From Thiolinea disciformis DSM 14473 (GTDB taxonomy: Bacteria; Pseudomonadota; Gammaproteobacteria; Thiotrichales; Thiotrichaceae): a DNA stretch of 64,000 bases. Position numbers and translations under genes: made by a program. Below the pieces are notes generated by a model, which worked only from the letters and a program-made list of their open reading frames with translations, did not search any database and had not been told where the DNA came from. Each line of letters opens with the position of its first letter. Position 1 is the first letter of the stretch. Positions 19,385 through 27,756 of the stretch are shown piece after piece. The stretch lies in NCBI RefSeq assembly GCF_000371925.1, contig NZ_AQVE01000014.1, positions 33,134 through 97,133 of the forward strand, written 5' to 3'.

Positions 19385-20914
19385 TTACCCCCAACGCGCC
19401 ACAATCACTTTCCCACCCGCTTTCTGTTCCATCAGTGTCGTGCGTGCACTATAACGGGTATCAACGATATAACTGGGTTCTGAGGCGTAAGTGACTGTCG
19501 AGCTAGTAATGCGCCCATTGGTATCTAGTTCCACGGTCACCTCTTCCGAATAAGTATTCACTATGGCTAGACCCACGCCCTCCACACTGGTAGCGGATGA
19601 GTTATCGCGCACATCATCATAAGAGCCTACGGCCAACACTAACTTGCGCGTGCGTTGGTTGGCATCTTTTTCCACACTAATCACGGTTACCGTATGGTCA
19701 AAAGAGCCATCGCCAGTATGATCGATGAAAATAATATTACCCGCTGTGAGTTGATTAACAGGCACTTCGGGCTTGCTGGTGTCACCACGATTATCGCGGC
19801 TAGGATCCCAATCAAATAAGCGCGTGCACGATCTTGCCACTTGATTCGCACTGAGCTCAGGGTAATGCACATTTACACCGTACAACATCGTATGTTGGGC
19901 ATCGAGGGCTTGAACATTGCGTATCGCCTGATAGCCCGAACGTGCCATATCCACACCGCTTTGTTGCTTAAGACGATCGGCGCGGCTAAATAAACCTTGG
20001 GTTTTGTCGGCAGTCGCGACAATCCAACGTTTTTCAGGCGCACCACGCAACACTGGATGGGGAAGATTGATAAAACGATCTTCTTTAATTTGTTTGCGGA
20101 ATTGATCCATTAAAAACAGCGCAATATTTTTGCAGTCGCCTTCCACACGATTGCGCTTCATCACCTCCCAATACCAGCCCACAAATTGCCCAAAGGCATT
20201 ACGAATTTCAGGGCTAGACCACGAAAAAACTTCCGCCGTACTACGAATCGTGATGACTGGCAAATCGAGTTGGCGAAAATTGGATAAATAAGCGAGCGGA
20301 TCAGCCGCACGTGCCGCCGTGGTACGTAAGTCGAGTTTGACGACTTGCTGATCCATTAAACCCAATAAGCCTGCATTGACGCGGCCTGTAACCGGAACGG
20401 AGCGTGAGGCTTGGTAGTTTTTTACGGCTTGTTCTGTACCGCCGCCAAAGGCACCGTCACATAAACTATTTAAAAAGCCTAAGCGCCCCAAGGTGTATTG
20501 TAAGGCGACCACACCTGTACCACTAGCGCCGCGTGCTAGTTCAGTACGTAAACCATTCGGAAAGGCTTTTGCCAACGCTGGATCACGTAAAGCACCCGTC
20601 GGTGGTGGGGTAGGTTCGGGCATAGTGGGTAAGGGCAGGGCGATGGCGCGTAATACATTCACTAAAAGTCCCGCACGCGTAGGCTGACCAGTAGTACCCG
20701 TCTCAATCGACTGTGCCACGCCATTATTGTCGAATTTGTCGATGGCCGTGAACAACGCAGCCATTTCCTGCGCCCCACTGATATAGCCATTGCCACTCGT
20801 ATCTAAAGCGTTGAAGTTAATGGCATTGAGGCGTGCATCACGCTTGGCATCGGCTAAGGCAATGCGTTTATTTGCCATTTCCTGCACAAAAGCGTCGCGG
20901 GTTAAACTAGCCAT
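19385..20914 (-). CDS. EF-hand and peptidoglycan-binding domain protein, cysteine-peptidase-like C-terminus
   Basis: A 509-residue protein with no signal peptide. Two EF-hand-like loops lie near the start (DTSGNGYISGAQE and DKFDNNGVAQSIE, about residues 38-70). A PG_binding_1 domain follows (RGASGTGVVALQYTLGRLGF to about residue 200). The C-terminal 300 residues contain GDCKNIALFL (cysteine) and GDGSFDHTVTVISV (histidine) in an order seen in papain/NlpC-type peptidases, which would suit cell-wall cleavage. I do not recognise the C-terminal family. Calcium sites plus wall binding without a Sec signal could mean export by a type I or type VI route; this is inference. GGAGG lies 6 bases before the ATG. 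Confidence 0.75.
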   Translation of the reverse strand: MASLTRDAFVQEMANKRIALADAKRDARLNAINFNALDTSGNGYISGAQEMAALFTAIDKFDNNGVAQSIETGTTGQPTRAGLLVNVLRAIALPLPTMPEPTPPPTGALRDPALAKAFPNGLRTELARGASGTGVVALQYTLGRLGFLNSLCDGAFGGGTEQAVKNYQASRSVPVTGRVNAGLLGLMDQQVVKLDLRTTAARAADPLAYLSNFRQLDLPVITIRSTAEVFSWSSPEIRNAFGQFVGWYWEVMKRNRVEGDCKNIALFLMDQFRKQIKEDRFINLPHPVLRGAPEKRWIVATADKTQGLFSRADRLKQQSGVDMARSGYQAIRNVQALDAQHTMLYGVNVHYPELSANQVARSCTRLFDWDPSRDNRGDTSKPEVPVNQLTAGNIIFIDHTGDGSFDHTVTVISVEKDANQRTRKLVLAVGSYDDVRDNSSATSVEGVGLAIVNTYSEEVTVELDTNGRITSSTVTYASEPSYIVDTRYSARTTLMEQKAGGKVIVARWG

Positions 20915-21027
20915 TCTATCCTCCTTGAAGCGTTATAATGCCTAAACCTTAATATGAGTAGTACGCCTTGTCCAACTTTTGCCCTTTTTTTGCGGTAAAA
21001 TGGACTTTTCTTGAGCCGAAACAATCG

Positions 21028-24000
21028 ATGCTGCATTTGATTCATAGTAACCGCCTTGAAGCGTTGGCTGAGCAGTTTGCGAGCTTGGTAAACTCACAGC
21101 TTTTGAGTGATCCGTTTGCTTCTGAATATGTGATTGTGCAAAACGCAGGGATGGGGCGTTGGTTATCCTTGCAATTGGCGCAACACAATGGCATTGCAGC
21201 CAATATGAAGTACCGTTTTCCGGCCGAACTGACGTGGGAATTGCTCACTAAAGTGTTGCAAGATGTGCCGGAGCGCGATCCTGGTTCGCCGCGTTTATTG
21301 CGCTGGCGTTTACTGAGTGAGTTTCAGCAACATGCGTTAAAATACCGCCACAGCTTGGGTCACTATCTCAAAGCGGGTCAAGATGCTAGTGCATGGCAAC
21401 TGGCGCAGCAGATTGCACGGGTTTTTGATAGTTATTTATTTTTTCGTCCGGATTGGGTCAAGGCTTGGGAAAGTGAGCCACAAAGCGGTTGGCAAGAGCA
21501 ACTATGGCATGATCTGATTGGCGAAAAAAAGTTATATCATTGGATTCGATTACAAAATCGCTTTATTCGTGAGTGGCCGACTGCACCTTTAGATCAGATT
21601 CCGGAACGGATTAGTTTTTTCTCCATTCCAGCCCTGTCACCGATGTATTTAGAAATGATGGGGCAGGTGGCTAATCGAGTTGACGTGTATTTCTTCATTA
21701 TGAATCCCTCGGAACTGTATTGGGGCGATATTGAAACGGATAAGCGAAAAATTCGCGCCAAGCCTGAAGAGCAAGATTACATTACTGTTGGCAATCCTTT
21801 ATTAGCCTCATGGGGCAGGCAAGGTCGCGATTTTATTGAGATTTTGCGCAATAACGAGCCTTATCCGCTGGAGTCCGAGTATTTTATTGCACCTGATACA
21901 GACAGCATACTCCATGCACTACAAACTGATATTTTGTATTTGCAAGGCGATGCTGATAACGCAGAAGTCTTAACCACGCCTCAGGGAAAAGCTTGGTCGG
22001 CGGATGGCTCGTTGGCGCTTCATTCCTGCCATTCACCCATGCGCGAAGTCGAAGTGCTCTACGATCAAATCTTGGCAGCGCTAGAAGCTGAAAAGACCCT
22101 AACACCCGCTGATATTGTGGTGATGATGCCTGATATTGAAGCGTATGCGCCTTTTATTGAGGCAATTTTTGGTGCTGCTAAGGTGTATTTGCCCTTCAGT
22201 ATTGCCGATCAGCGTTTTACCACGGCCTTAAGTTTAAGCAATGCCTGCCTGCAATTAATGGATCTACCGCAGCAACGTTTTGAAGCAGAAACCGTGTTTA
22301 CCTTGCTCGAATATCCCGAGATTCGTGAGCGTTTCGATTTGGATGAGGTACAGGTGCAACAATGCCGTGATTGGGTGCGTGCCGTGAATATTCGTTGGGG
22401 CGTGGATGCAAATTTCCGCCGTCAATTCGCTGAGCAGACGACGTTTGAACATACTTGGATGTATGGATTAGATCGTTTATTACTCGGTTATGCCATGCCT
22501 GGTGAGCAATTATTGGGTGGTATTTTGCCCTATAACGAGATCGAGGGGACACAAGCGCAAATTCTGGAGCGCTTCCAGCACTATGTGCGTGTGTTATTTG
22601 ACATGGCGGAATGGTCTACACAGCGCAAAACCTTAACTGAGTGGCGTGATGCGTTTGTGGTAATTTTGGAGCAACTATTTCCCGATAACGCTGAGAGCTA
22701 TTTAATCTATCAGGCTTTGGACACTTTACTCACGGAGGCGAAACAAGCCGAATTTCACAATAGAATCGCCTGGATCGTGTTTCGTGACGCCTTACGTCGT
22801 TTATTAGAAACCACGCATCAAAATGAAGGCTTTTTAGGCAACGGTATAACTTTCTGCACGCTGATGCCGATGCGTAGTGTTCCCTTTCAAATAGTGGCTT
22901 TATTGGGGATGCAAGATAGCGGATTTCCGCGCCAAGAGAATCGCCTGAGCTTTGATAAATTAGCCTACGATAGCCAACGCAAAGGCGATCGTTCGCGGCG
23001 TGATGAGGATCGCTATTTATTCCTCGAAAGCTTACTGGCGGCGCGTCAACGTTTTTATATCAGCTATATCGGCCAAAGTGTGCAAGATAATAGTCCGAGT
23101 ATGCCGTCGGTGTTGGTGGAGGAGCTATTAGATTATCTGGAAAAACGCTTCGGTTTACCACACGCGGCTTTAATCACCCAGCATCCTTTGCAAGCGTTTA
23201 GCCAGCGTTATTTTCAAGGTGGCGAGTTGTTCAGCTATGCCAACGATTATGTGCAATTGCACACGAATACTGAATACGGTAAGCAAGTACAGCCGTTCTG
23301 GAATGGCGAATTATTGGCTGAGCCTGAGGCGCAGTTAAAACACCTTTCTTTAAGTGAGCTGATTAGTTTTTATCGTCATCCAGCCCGACGTTTTTTGCGT
23401 CAATTGGATGTGGCGGTGCGTGAAACCGAGGATGAGTTAGCGCAGCGTGAGCCTTTCAGCCTAGAGGCCTTCATGGATAGTACACTGGGTGAGCAAACCT
23501 TAAAGCATTTGCAACGCGGGGGCGATGCGGAACAATTGCTAAGCTCTATCCGCGCCCAAGGGATTTTGCCGCATGGTAAAAAAGGTGAGTTGATTTTCGA
23601 AGAGCATTATCAAAAAGTTGCCGCGATTTATCAAAAAATGCCGATCCAAAACGCATTACGTTCCTTGGAAGTAAACTTTGCATGGGGCGAGTTCAATTTA
23701 TTTGCCAATGTGCAAGGGCTAAGTTCGGAGGGCTTGCAAGTATGCCACTTTGGTTATACGGGGGTGTGGCAGTGGATTATGATTTGGTTTCAGCATTTGG
23801 CCTTGAATGCAGCACCTAATGTACAGGCAGCTTATCAGCGCTGTACCCGAGTATTCACCGAAAAGGCTACTTATAAACTTGGTGAAGTTCCAAACGCCCT
23901 GCAACAGTTAGAGGTTTTAGTGCAAGCTTATTGGCGTGGTTTGCGTGAGCCATTGGCTTTTTTCCCGAAATCATCATGGGCTTTCGTTGAGGAAGGTATG

Positions 24001-24183
24001 AGTTTTAAGGCAGCGCAGAAAGTCTGGGAAGGTACGGACTATAAAGCTGGGGAAAGCACACAAGCAGAATATGCGCTGTTATATCGCGGGCGACAGCCTA
24101 TTCAAGAACAGGCTGATGCGTTTAGCGAGTGCTCGCAACAAGTATTAGCAGGTTTATTCGCGGTTTTAGAGAAGTTGGAATAA
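21028..24183 (+). CDS. recC: exodeoxyribonuclease V gamma subunit RecC
   Basis: A 1051-residue RecC. I start it at the ATG at 21028 because MLHLIHSNRLEALAE matches the usual RecC N-terminus; an upstream in-frame TTG would add residues unlike the family. RecC is the Chi-reading, strand-splitting subunit of RecBCD, with inactive helicase-like folds; GMQDSGFPRQENRLSFD and RRDEDRYLFLESLLAAR are characteristic. Its partners recB and recD are not adjacent: downstream is a convergent phosphatase gene whose stop lies two bases away. They are presumably elsewhere in the genome. Confidence 0.93.
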   Translation: MLHLIHSNRLEALAEQFASLVNSQLLSDPFASEYVIVQNAGMGRWLSLQLAQHNGIAANMKYRFPAELTWELLTKVLQDVPERDPGSPRLLRWRLLSEFQQHALKYRHSLGHYLKAGQDASAWQLAQQIARVFDSYLFFRPDWVKAWESEPQSGWQEQLWHDLIGEKKLYHWIRLQNRFIREWPTAPLDQIPERISFFSIPALSPMYLEMMGQVANRVDVYFFIMNPSELYWGDIETDKRKIRAKPEEQDYITVGNPLLASWGRQGRDFIEILRNNEPYPLESEYFIAPDTDSILHALQTDILYLQGDADNAEVLTTPQGKAWSADGSLALHSCHSPMREVEVLYDQILAALEAEKTLTPADIVVMMPDIEAYAPFIEAIFGAAKVYLPFSIADQRFTTALSLSNACLQLMDLPQQRFEAETVFTLLEYPEIRERFDLDEVQVQQCRDWVRAVNIRWGVDANFRRQFAEQTTFEHTWMYGLDRLLLGYAMPGEQLLGGILPYNEIEGTQAQILERFQHYVRVLFDMAEWSTQRKTLTEWRDAFVVILEQLFPDNAESYLIYQALDTLLTEAKQAEFHNRIAWIVFRDALRRLLETTHQNEGFLGNGITFCTLMPMRSVPFQIVALLGMQDSGFPRQENRLSFDKLAYDSQRKGDRSRRDEDRYLFLESLLAARQRFYISYIGQSVQDNSPSMPSVLVEELLDYLEKRFGLPHAALITQHPLQAFSQRYFQGGELFSYANDYVQLHTNTEYGKQVQPFWNGELLAEPEAQLKHLSLSELISFYRHPARRFLRQLDVAVRETEDELAQREPFSLEAFMDSTLGEQTLKHLQRGGDAEQLLSSIRAQGILPHGKKGELIFEEHYQKVAAIYQKMPIQNALRSLEVNFAWGEFNLFANVQGLSSEGLQVCHFGYTGVWQWIMIWFQHLALNAAPNVQAAYQRCTRVFTEKATYKLGEVPNALQQLEVLVQAYWRGLREPLAFFPKSSWAFVEEGMSFKAAQKVWEGTDYKAGESTQAEYALLYRGRQPIQEQADAFSECSQQVLAGLFAVLEKLE

Positions 24184-24185
24184 CA

Positions 24186-24842
24186 CTAATCTTTCAAGCT
24201 AATGATTTGCCAGCCTTGTTGCTCAGCATAAGCTTTGAGCTTAGGATCAGGATCAACAGCGATAGGGTGATCGACCTGCAGCATAAGGGGTAGGTCGTTG
24301 TGCGAGTCGCTATAGAAATAGCTGCCTGCTAAGGTCTCGTGGCGATCTGCTAGCCACATGTTTAAACGGGTGACTTTGCCTTCACGAAAAGTAGGTACCC
24401 CAGCGATTTTGCGCGTATAACGCTCGCCATCCATTTGTATATCAATGGCCAATAAATTAGGGATGTTTAATTCTTTAGCAATTGGCGTCGTCACAAAGCT
24501 ATTAGTGGCCGTAATAATGACTAAGGTATGGCCTTGCGAGCGATGCCATTCCACTAAATCACGCGCCTTTTGGCTAATCATCGGCAGAATCTCACTCGCC
24601 ATATACTCACGGTGTAATTGCTCCAGTGTAGCGCGATCGGTTTGGCTAATGAAATGGAGCGCAAACGCAGCATATTCGTGAATGTCTAAGGTGCCATTGG
24701 AATATTGTTGGTAGAAATCGTTATTGGTTTGGGCATAGGTTTCCTGATCGACTAAGCCTTTACGTACTAAAAAACGTCCCCACGTATGGTCGCTGTCGCC
24801 TTGCAATAAAGTATGGTCAAGATCAAATAAAGCGAGTGTCAT
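24186..24842 (-). CDS. HAD-IB family phosphatase (SerB-like)
   Basis: A 218-residue haloacid-dehalogenase hydrolase of subfamily IB. I chose the ATG at 24842 (MTLALFDLDHTLL), with AGGA 8 bases ahead, over the longer frame opening at 24887. Motif I is DLDHTLLQGDSD, motif II sits in VIITATNS, and motif III/IV is YFYSDSHNDLPLM. Such proteins dephosphorylate phosphoserine, histidinol phosphate or similar monoesters in the cytoplasm; the substrate is not determinable here. It is divergent from rppH, an arrangement common in gammaproteobacteria. Confidence 0.88.
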   Translation of the reverse strand: MTLALFDLDHTLLQGDSDHTWGRFLVRKGLVDQETYAQTNNDFYQQYSNGTLDIHEYAAFALHFISQTDRATLEQLHREYMASEILPMISQKARDLVEWHRSQGHTLVIITATNSFVTTPIAKELNIPNLLAIDIQMDGERYTRKIAGVPTFREGKVTRLNMWLADRHETLAGSYFYSDSHNDLPLMLQVDHPIAVDPDPKLKAYAEQQGWQIISLKD

Positions 24843-24953
24843 AAAATAAATCCTAGCAGTTCGGCAGAAAAAATCCTGATTGTACATCCTTGAAATTGCT
24901 GAAACAGTTAGAATATGAAAAAATCATTGGAAATTGATGTTTGGAGAACAGTC

Positions 24954-25433
24954 GTGATTGACGAGGACGGCTTCCGTGCCAATGTGGGCATTATCCTCTG
25001 TAATCGCGACGGCAAAGTGTTTTGGGGTAGAAGGCTGGGACAGGATTCTTGGCAGTTCCCTCAAGGTGGCATCGATAGAGGCGAAACCCCCATCGAAGCG
25101 ATGTTTCGAGAATTGCGTGAGGAGACGGGCTTAAAACGCGAACACGTTGCGATTATCGGACAGACACGCGGTTGGTTGCGTTATCGCATTCCCCATTACA
25201 TGCTACGCCGTCGCTCTCGGCCGTTATGCATTGGACAAAAACAGCGTTGGTTTTTACTGAAAATGCTGTGTCGGGACGGAGATGTAAATTTAAAAGCTTC
25301 TGAAAAGCCAGAGTTCGATCATTGGGAATGGGTGGATTATTGGCACCCTGCTCAGGAGGTTGTGTTCTTTAAGCGACGCGTTTATCGTCGGGCTTTAGAT
25401 GAGCTAGCACCCCTACTGCATCAGGACGCCTAA
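24954..25433 (+). CDS. rppH: RNA pyrophosphohydrolase
   Basis: A 159-residue Nudix enzyme that removes pyrophosphate from 5'-triphosphate mRNA, triggering RNase E-dependent decay. The Nudix box [20 protein letters not shown] is complete. I use the GTG at 24954 ([17 protein letters not shown]) because RppH proteins begin M-I-D-x-D-G; GGAG lies 7 bases upstream. The in-frame ATG at 24915 would add 13 atypical residues. A rho-independent terminator starts within the last codons. Confidence 0.93.
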   Translation: MIDEDGFRANVGIILCNRDGKVFWGRRLGQDSWQFPQGGIDRGETPIEAMFRELREETGLKREHVAIIGQTRGWLRYRIPHYMLRRRSRPLCIGQKQRWFLLKMLCRDGDVNLKASEKPEFDHWEWVDYWHPAQEVVFFKRRVYRRALDELAPLLHQDA

Positions 25434-25446
25434 AGGCGTCCTTTTC
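25423..25446 (+). terminator. terminator of rppH
   Basis: AGGACGCC-taaa-GGCGTCCT followed by TTTC, a perfect 8-bp GC-rich stem. The rppH stop codon TAA forms the start of the loop, so the coding end and the terminator overlap. Confidence 0.85.
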
Positions 25447-25465
25447 ATTTTCATGGCTACCGACC

Positions 25466-25891
25466 TTAAAATGGTTTTACCACGGCCAAAATTACGATCA
25501 CAATCAATAATAAGCTCGGCGCTTCATTAAAGTAGCGATACCATTTGTGCGTACGCGTATTCGCATCGTTTCGGAAGCTGAGCATTAAACGGTAACAGGC
25601 ATAGTGATACCCCAACAAGCCTGCTACGAATAACAGTTTGGCATGAAACCAGCCTGACTTAAAAAGCACGCCATGACCTAATACAATCATAATGATGCCA
25701 AATAGCGCGGTTAACAGCATTCCAATCGTCATCATGACAAATAAGCGTCTTTCCATGACTTTATAAAGCTCAAAGCTCGGCTTATTTTCCGGCATAGCGT
25801 GGTAGACATAGAGCCGTGGCAGATAAAATAAACCGGCAAACCACGTCACCATAAAAATAATGTGTAAGGCTTTAATCCACAGATAGAGCAT
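25466..25891 (-). CDS. hemJ: HemJ-type protoporphyrinogen IX oxidase
   Basis: A 141-residue membrane protein with four predicted helices. It converts protoporphyrinogen IX to protoporphyrin IX in haem synthesis at the inner membrane. The N-terminus WIKALHIIFMVTWFAGLFYL carries the conserved histidine (residue 10), and LPRLYVYH follows; KWYRYFNEAP near the end is typical. Its ATG lies two bases after the stop of the thioredoxin-like gene, so the two are co-translated. Confidence 0.9.
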   Translation of the reverse strand: MLYLWIKALHIIFMVTWFAGLFYLPRLYVYHAMPENKPSFELYKVMERRLFVMMTIGMLLTALFGIIMIVLGHGVLFKSGWFHAKLLFVAGLLGYHYACYRLMLSFRNDANTRTHKWYRYFNEAPSLLLIVIVILAVVKPF

Positions 25892-25893
25892 GA

Positions 25894-26397
25894 TTAACCT
25901 TTCAATAAATCGCGAATCCGACCACGCATTTCATCAGGTTTAAATTCGCCCATTTTCTGATACACGATTTTGCCATCAGCAGATACTAAAAAATTGGTTG
26001 GTGTGATATTGACCTTGCCGAATTGCTGAGCAATTTCGCCAGTGGCATCGTGTACCAAAGGATAATTCATTTGTTTCTGATCGCGCATGGCTTTAATCAA
26101 AGGAACTTGATCGTGTTTCACGGCAACACCAACAATTTTAAAGCCTTCAGCACTAAATTCTTTGTTTAATTCCGTCAAATGCGGAATTTCTTTAACACAG
26201 CCGCTGCAATCAGTGGCCCAAAAAACCATTAAATAAGGTTTGCCTTTGAAATCGGCTGAATTGAGGGGCTGACCATCAATCGTTGTCATCTGTAGTTTGG
26301 GGGCTGCTTGTAAGCCTTGGCTGGGAGCAAACCAAAAGAATGCAGCAACACCAGCAATTAAAGCAACAGTGAGTAGGGCTTTGATATCCAGTTTCAT
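25894..26397 (-). CDS. TlpA/ResA-like periplasmic thioredoxin
   Basis: A 167-residue thioredoxin-fold protein with an N-terminal membrane or signal segment (KALLTVALIAGVAAFFWF) and the redox motif CSGC in FWATDCSGCVKEIP (about residue 60); the cis-proline region is ITPTNFLVS. It probably reduces or isomerises disulfides outside the inner membrane, for example in cytochrome maturation. I chose the ATG at 26397, where the signal begins; an ATG at 26433 would add 12 hydrophilic residues. It shares an operon with hemJ, consistent with a haem/cytochrome link. Confidence 0.85.
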   Translation of the reverse strand: MKLDIKALLTVALIAGVAAFFWFAPSQGLQAAPKLQMTTIDGQPLNSADFKGKPYLMVFWATDCSGCVKEIPHLTELNKEFSAEGFKIVGVAVKHDQVPLIKAMRDQKQMNYPLVHDATGEIAQQFGKVNITPTNFLVSADGKIVYQKMGEFKPDEMRGRIRDLLKG

Positions 26398-26674
26398 AAT
26401 GTGATGCTTGTCTATCGTGAGTGAAGCCGCCATTATACAGCAGTTTTAGGCTAATACCGTTAAAAGGAACAGTGTGAAAAAGGTTGCTGTGCTTGGTGCG
26501 GACTTTAGGCAGCTTGCTAAGGGTTTCATAGGTATCGCTTGAGTTGACCATAAGTTTATGGGCAGGTGGTGACGCTTGCTAGAGAAAGTATAGCTTCAGC
26601 CCGTGACACAAACCCATAACTGGGATACATTCCAATAATTCACAAATCCACGCAAAGTTAAGGAGTGAGCAAAC

Positions 26675-27211
26675 ATGTTTGGGAAAAGTTCTAAAGGGAA
26701 CACGGCAACGAATAATACTTTAAGTAGTCCAGCTATTACGACTTCCGCTCCCCTACCAGCACCGCTCCCACCCGCGCCCAGTCATCAACAGCAAAACGAA
26801 CCTATTAAAAGTAATAGAAGTGCTCGGGTTGATACGCTCATTGGTCGAGGTACCACAATTGATGGCGATTTGCATTTTTCGGGTAACTTAAATGTTGAAG
26901 GGGTCATTAAAGGCAATCTGACGGCTGATAATGACGATTCAACCTTGATATTAAGTGAGCAAGGTCGCATTCAGGGCGAAGTACGCGTTTCTAGTATGCT
27001 ATTAAATGGTGCTATTGATGGCGATGTATTTGCCAATGGTAAAGTAGAGCTGTTTGAGAAGGCGCGTATCTGTGGTGATGTCTACTACAACTTATTGGAA
27101 ATGGCGGTCGGCGCTGAAGTGAATGGGAAATTAGTACGTCAAAAGCCAACGGATGCACCACGTCCAGCACCGATGTCTTTGCCACATCAGTCATCTACTG
27201 ACGAATCTTGA
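26675..27211 (+). CDS. bactofilin (polymer-forming cytoskeletal protein)
   Basis: A 178-residue protein with a proline-rich disordered N-terminus (about 1-50), a central bactofilin beta-helix (about 55-155; DTLIGRGTTIDGDLHFSG, LNVEGVIKGNL, ICGDVYYNLLEM) and a proline-rich tail. Bactofilins self-assemble without nucleotides into membrane-associated filaments that help shape cells or position wall enzymes. AAGGAGTGAG precedes the ATG. It sits upstream of erpA as in several gammaproteobacteria, about 95 bp away. Confidence 0.92.
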   Translation: MFGKSSKGNTATNNTLSSPAITTSAPLPAPLPPAPSHQQQNEPIKSNRSARVDTLIGRGTTIDGDLHFSGNLNVEGVIKGNLTADNDDSTLILSEQGRIQGEVRVSSMLLNGAIDGDVFANGKVELFEKARICGDVYYNLLEMAVGAEVNGKLVRQKPTDAPRPAPMSLPHQSSTDES

Positions 27212-27305
27212 TGCAAAAGCAACAACCTACGCCTAATAGGTCATATTGATACTCTGTTAGGGGGGTGATAGTGTTTGGCTATTAAACAGTTTTTAGGAGA
27301 TTCTC

Positions 27306-27686
27306 ATGCAGGTTGAAACCTTAACGCCTCCCAGTGCGAGTACACCCGCACCGATGGAAGCGCCATTAATTTTTACGGATGCAGCAGCGGCGAAAGTAAA
27401 AAGCCTGATTGAGGAAGAAAATAATCCAGCGCTCATGCTACGTGTATTCGTCACTGGCGGCGGTTGCTCAGGCTTCCAGTATGGCTTCACTTTCGATGAG
27501 GAAGAGGGTGATGGCGATACCTTGATTGAGAATGGCGGAGTGAAGTTATTGATTGATCCTATGAGCTTCCAGTATATGGTCGGTGCTGAGATTGACTACA
27601 CCGAAGGTTTGGAAGGGGCGCAGTTTGTAATTCGTAATCCTAATGCCACCACAACTTGTGGCTGTGGTTCTTCCTTTAGCGCGTAA
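27306..27686 (+). CDS. erpA: iron-sulfur cluster insertion protein ErpA
   Basis: A 126-residue A-type carrier that delivers Fe-S clusters to apoproteins such as IspG/IspH. The three cluster cysteines are at [10 protein letters not shown] (residue 54) and near the C-terminus in TTCGCGSS (118, 120). The first 20 residues are a proline-rich extension not needed for the fold. AGGAGATTCTC precedes the ATG. It is followed by a strong terminator and a convergent ppc. Confidence 0.93.
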   Translation: MQVETLTPPSASTPAPMEAPLIFTDAAAAKVKSLIEEENNPALMLRVFVTGGGCSGFQYGFTFDEEEGDGDTLIENGGVKLLIDPMSFQYMVGAEIDYTEGLEGAQFVIRNPNATTTCGCGSSFSA

Positions 27687-27718
27687 TTTAAGCTAGTATC
27701 CCAATCGGGTTTTCGATT

Positions 27719-27747
27719 AAAAGCCGCTCTTAGAGCGGCTTTTTTTA
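27719..27747 (+). terminator. terminator of erpA
   Basis: AAGCCGCTCT and AGAGCGGCTT form a GC-rich stem (27721-27741) around a very tight loop and are followed by TTTTTTT. It lies in the short gap before the end of convergent ppc. Confidence 0.88.
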
Positions 27748-27756
27748 TAGCTTAAC

